7,659 nucleotides of DNA, from positions 1 through 7,659 of the forward strand of contig JALVWL010000204.1 in assembly GCA_027034965.1 (NCBI GenBank), in the 5' to 3' direction. Source of the DNA: Candidatus Omnitrophota bacterium. Its GTDB lineage: Bacteria; Omnitrophota; Gorgyraeia; S143-82. Shown here in pieces: positions 5,813 through 7,659 of this stretch. Numbering within the stretch: the stretch's first letter is position 1; every line of letters starts with the position of its first letter. The notes below the pieces were generated by a model. It was not told the DNA's origin. It did not search any database and worked only from the letters and a program-made list of their open reading frames with translations. Position numbers and translations under genes: made by a program.

Positions 5813-5838
5813 AAAGTCAAAACTAAAAACCACAACTC
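5797..5838 (+). repeat. Degenerate AAAAACT tandem repeat across the ilvC stop codon
   Basis: Two exact AAAAACT units (5797-5803, 5804-5810) are followed by variants AAAAAGTC, AAAACT, AAAAACC and ACAACTC up to 5838. The second unit supplies the last Lys-Asn codons and the T of the ilvC TAA stop. The pattern looks like slippage expansion at the gene end. A short CTCAA/TTGAG hairpin (5836-5848) follows. Confidence 0.6.
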
Positions 5839-5847
5839 AAGTTTTGA

Positions 5848-5921
5848 GAATGGAGGAGGGAGAAGGAAGCATGAAGGATTCTTCTTAATAAAAAATTTCC
5901 TTCATTCTCCATGCTCCATTC
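5848..5921. repeat. 74-nt imperfect inverted repeat between ilvC and glgC
   Basis: Three blocks pair in order: GAATGGAG (5848-5855) with CTCCATTC (5914-5921), GGAGAA (5859-5864) with TTCTCC (5905-5910), and TGAAGGA (5872-5878) with TCCTTCA (5898-5904). That gives 21 pairs, with one 3-nt internal mismatch and one 7-nt bulge, around a 19-nt loop. The left half is almost pure purine, the right half pyrimidine-rich. It could serve as the ilvC terminator (the following TTTATTTTT at 5928-5936 is a poor but possible T-tract) or be a dispersed intergenic repeat. The rest of the gap to 6010 shows no gene and no convincing promoter. Confidence 0.6.
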
Positions 5922-6010
5922 TTCATGTTTATTTTTAAATGAGAAAAAGAATGGGAGATTAGCAATTCAATAGAAGATTAAAGAATTCCAAAGAATAGTT
6001 TGGATTAACT

Positions 6011-7234
6011 ATGAACGACATCCTTACCTTTATTATGGCTGGGGGAAAGGGCGAGAGGCTCTTTCCCCTTACCAGAGACAGGGCAAAACCAGCAGTCCCT
6101 TTTGGTGGGATATACCGCATCATAGATTTCCCCCTAAATAATTGTATAAATTCTGGGCTGAGGCAGATATATGTCTTGACCCAGTATAAGTCCACATCTC
6201 TCCAGAGGCACATCAGCCTTGGCTGGAATATATTTACCCGCGAGATAGGCGAGTTTATAGAGGTAATCCCTGCCCAACAGCGCACAGGCGAGGTCTGGTA
6301 TCAGGGCACAGCAGATGCAGTCTATCAAAACCTTTACGCTATAAGACAGGAAAGCCCTGAGGACATCCTTATTCTCTCTGGCGACCACGTCTATAAGATG
6401 AACTATCGCGAGATGATAGACTATCACCGCTATATGGATGCAGACGTTACTTTAGCTGCGGTTGAGATGCCAAAAGAGACGTCAATTCACTTTGGGGTGA
6501 TAGAAGTTGGACAGGGCAATAGGGTAATTGATTTTCACGAAAAGCCAAAGAAACCCGTTGTTTTGCCGTCTAATCCTGACAATATTTTGGTAAATATGGG
6601 CATATACGTATTTAAGCGCGACGTGCTTATTGAGGAGCTGGAATTAGATGCAAAAAAGAAATCCTCTGTCCATGACTTTGGCAAGAACATCCTTCCGGAT
6701 ATGGTCAGGCGCAAAAGAAATGTCTTTGTCTTTAACTTCCGCGATAAAAATGGCAAGAAACCCAAATACTGGCGGGACATAGGGACAATAGATGCCTTTT
6801 ATCAGGCGAATATGGACCTGGTTAGCGTTACGCCAGAATTTAACCTATACGATAGAGAGTGGCCGATAAGGACCTGTCAGGTCCAGGCACCACCAGCAAA
6901 GACCGTATTTGCTGGCGGAGATACAGGAGAAAGGATTGGTTTGGTCCTGGATTCGCTTATAAGCAATGGCTGTATTGTCAGTGGCGGCAAGGTGATAAGG
7001 TCTATCCTTTCGCCAGGGGTGAGGGTCAATAGCTATGCATTGGTTGAGGATTCCATATTGATGAACGGAGTAAACGTTGGCCGTTATTGTAAGATAAAAC
7101 GAGCGATAATTGATAAAGGCGTAAACATCCCCCCCGGAACAGAGATAGGGTATAATTTGGAAGAGGATAAGAAGAGATTTTTTGTAAACGACTCAGGTAT
7201 AGTTGTAATTCCCAAGGGGACAGTTCTGTCGTGA
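6011..7234 (+). CDS. glgC: Glucose-1-phosphate adenylyltransferase (ADP-glucose pyrophosphorylase)
   Basis: The 407-aa enzyme makes ADP-glucose and pyrophosphate from ATP and glucose-1-phosphate, the committed step of bacterial glycogen synthesis. The nucleotidyltransferase half shows AGGKGERL (10-17), RAKPAVPFGG (24-33), YRIIDFPLNNCINSG (35-49), QGTADAVYQN (98-107), SGDHVYKMNY (123-132), HFGVIEV (160-166), FHEKP (185-189) and YWRDIGT (243-249). From about 300 the repeating short hydrophobic pattern of a left-handed beta-helix follows, ending in IVVIPKG. Length is normal for the family. The ATG at 6011 places the first strand and AGGKG motif at the expected distance, although only a weak GGA-like ribosome site precedes it, in contrast to ilvC. 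The stop overlaps the start of the acetyltransferase by 4 nt. No glycogen synthase or branching enzyme is in view. Confidence 0.95.
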   Translation: MNDILTFIMAGGKGERLFPLTRDRAKPAVPFGGIYRIIDFPLNNCINSGLRQIYVLTQYKSTSLQRHISLGWNIFTREIGEFIEVIPAQQRTGEVWYQGTADAVYQNLYAIRQESPEDILILSGDHVYKMNYREMIDYHRYMDADVTLAAVEMPKETSIHFGVIEVGQGNRVIDFHEKPKKPVVLPSNPDNILVNMGIYVFKRDVLIEELELDAKKKSSVHDFGKNILPDMVRRKRNVFVFNFRDKNGKKPKYWRDIGTIDAFYQANMDLVSVTPEFNLYDREWPIRTCQVQAPPAKTVFAGGDTGERIGLVLDSLISNGCIVSGGKVIRSILSPGVRVNSYALVEDSILMNGVNVGRYCKIKRAIIDKGVNIPPGTEIGYNLEEDKKRFFVNDSGIVVIPKGTVLS

Positions 7235-7659
7235 TACGCAGGGCAAGGCTCTCTGATGTAGAGGCGATATACAACCTAATATCCGAGTTGGCAAAGGACA
7301 ACCAGCTCCTGCCCAGGTCAAGGGCAGACATATACGAGCATATCCGAGATTTCTTTGTCTGTGTTGATGTAGAAAACGTCGTTGGCTGCTGCGCCTTGCA
7401 TGTGGTCTGGGAGGATTTGGCAGAGATACGCTCCCTTGTTGTCTCTGATAAATACAGAAACAAAGGCGCTGGCAGAGAGCTTATAAAGTCCTGTTTAGAC
7501 GATGCAAGGGATTTAGGTGTGGATAGGGTCTTTGCCTTGACATATGTGCCTGAGTTTTTTGAAAAACAGGGATTTTCCCTGATAGACAAACACAGCTTGC
7601 CGCGAAAGATATGGACAGACTGCGTAAATTGCCCATACTTTCCGGACTGCGAGGAACAG
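7231..7659 (+). CDS. GNAT acetyltransferase, probable short N-acetylglutamate synthase, 3' end outside the window
   Basis: A GTG start overlaps the glgC stop (GTGA), with AGGGGA (7215-7220) 10 nt upstream. The frame stays open to the window end (143 codons seen). The opening IRRARLSDVEAI is a typical GNAT first strand and helix; IRSLVVSDKYRNKGAGREL (66-84) contains the acetyl-CoA pyrophosphate loop R-N-K-G-A-G; FALTYVPEFFEKQGF (101-115) is the usual C-terminal strand and helix. The ending, SLPRKIWTDC then CPYFPDC, matches what is familiar from single-domain N-acetylglutamate synthases, which start arginine synthesis by acetylating glutamate. Three cysteines (131, 134, 140) make a CxxC-x5-C cluster that could bind a metal or act in redox control. 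The call as NAGS is by family resemblance; the substrate is not proven. Only a few residues are probably missing. Confidence 0.8.
   Translation, partial: MIRRARLSDVEAIYNLISELAKDNQLLPRSRADIYEHIRDFFVCVDVENVVGCCALHVVWEDLAEIRSLVVSDKYRNKGAGRELIKSCLDDARDLGVDRVFALTYVPEFFEKQGFSLIDKHSLPRKIWTDCVNCPYFPDCEEQ

Noticed and set aside
7026..7589. 187-codon minus-strand frame opposite glgC and the GNAT gene
   Set aside because: The plus strand encodes well-recognised proteins in the same stretch; the antisense product is Ser/Thr-rich with no motif.
1..7659. CRISPR arrays, tRNA or rRNA genes, IS elements
   Set aside because: No regularly spaced repeats, no tRNA-like arms with CCA or GGTTC-type motifs and no transposase were seen.

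Overview
The window reads as a chromosomal segment of a Gram-negative (diderm), probably uncultured bacterium. The diderm inference rests on a LolD-type lipoprotein-release ATPase next to an O-antigen ligase/polymerase-like membrane protein and a WaaE-like family 2 glycosyltransferase. Gene content and heavy AGG/ATA codon use would fit a lineage such as Omnitrophota, but that placement is a guess. All genes are on the + strand.

Layout. (1) 1-1914 is the 3' part of a protein with the fold order of a class II (adenosylcobalamin-type) ribonucleotide reductase. Its catalytic motifs are lost, while its C-terminal four-cysteine TSCPD domain is kept. (2) 1915-2081 holds a hairpin at the stop codon, then a good sigma-70 promoter. 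The predicted start point of that promoter falls on the first base of a 12-bp stem whose other arm is followed by a T-tract: a candidate small RNA of about 94 nt, or an attenuating leader for the next gene. (3) 2082-4666 is a tight cell-envelope cluster: lolD-like ATPase, Wzy/WaaL-like polytopic protein, GT2 glycosyltransferase, then a terminator. (4) 4690-5812 is ilvC with its own promoter, an 80-nt leader containing a possible 14-codon Leu/Phe/Val peptide and an A/U hairpin touching the Shine-Dalgarno, and the ketol-acid reductoisomerase, whose cofactor loop lacks the usual NADPH-phosphate contacts. (5) 5797-6010 is non-coding apart from the end of ilvC. It holds a degenerate AAAAACT repeat and a 74-nt imperfect inverted repeat; no convincing glgC promoter was seen. 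(6) 6011-7659 is glgC overlapping by 4 nt a GNAT protein of the short N-acetylglutamate synthase type, which runs off the window.

Function. The envelope cluster plausibly sorts lipoproteins and builds surface glycan. ilvC serves branched-chain amino acid synthesis. glgC makes ADP-glucose for glycogen and is apparently translated together with an arginine-pathway acetyltransferase.

The two most novel candidates are the catalytically dead ribonucleotide-reductase homologue and the promoter-stem-terminator RNA just downstream of it. All functional statements come from reading motifs by eye; no database search or folding program was run.
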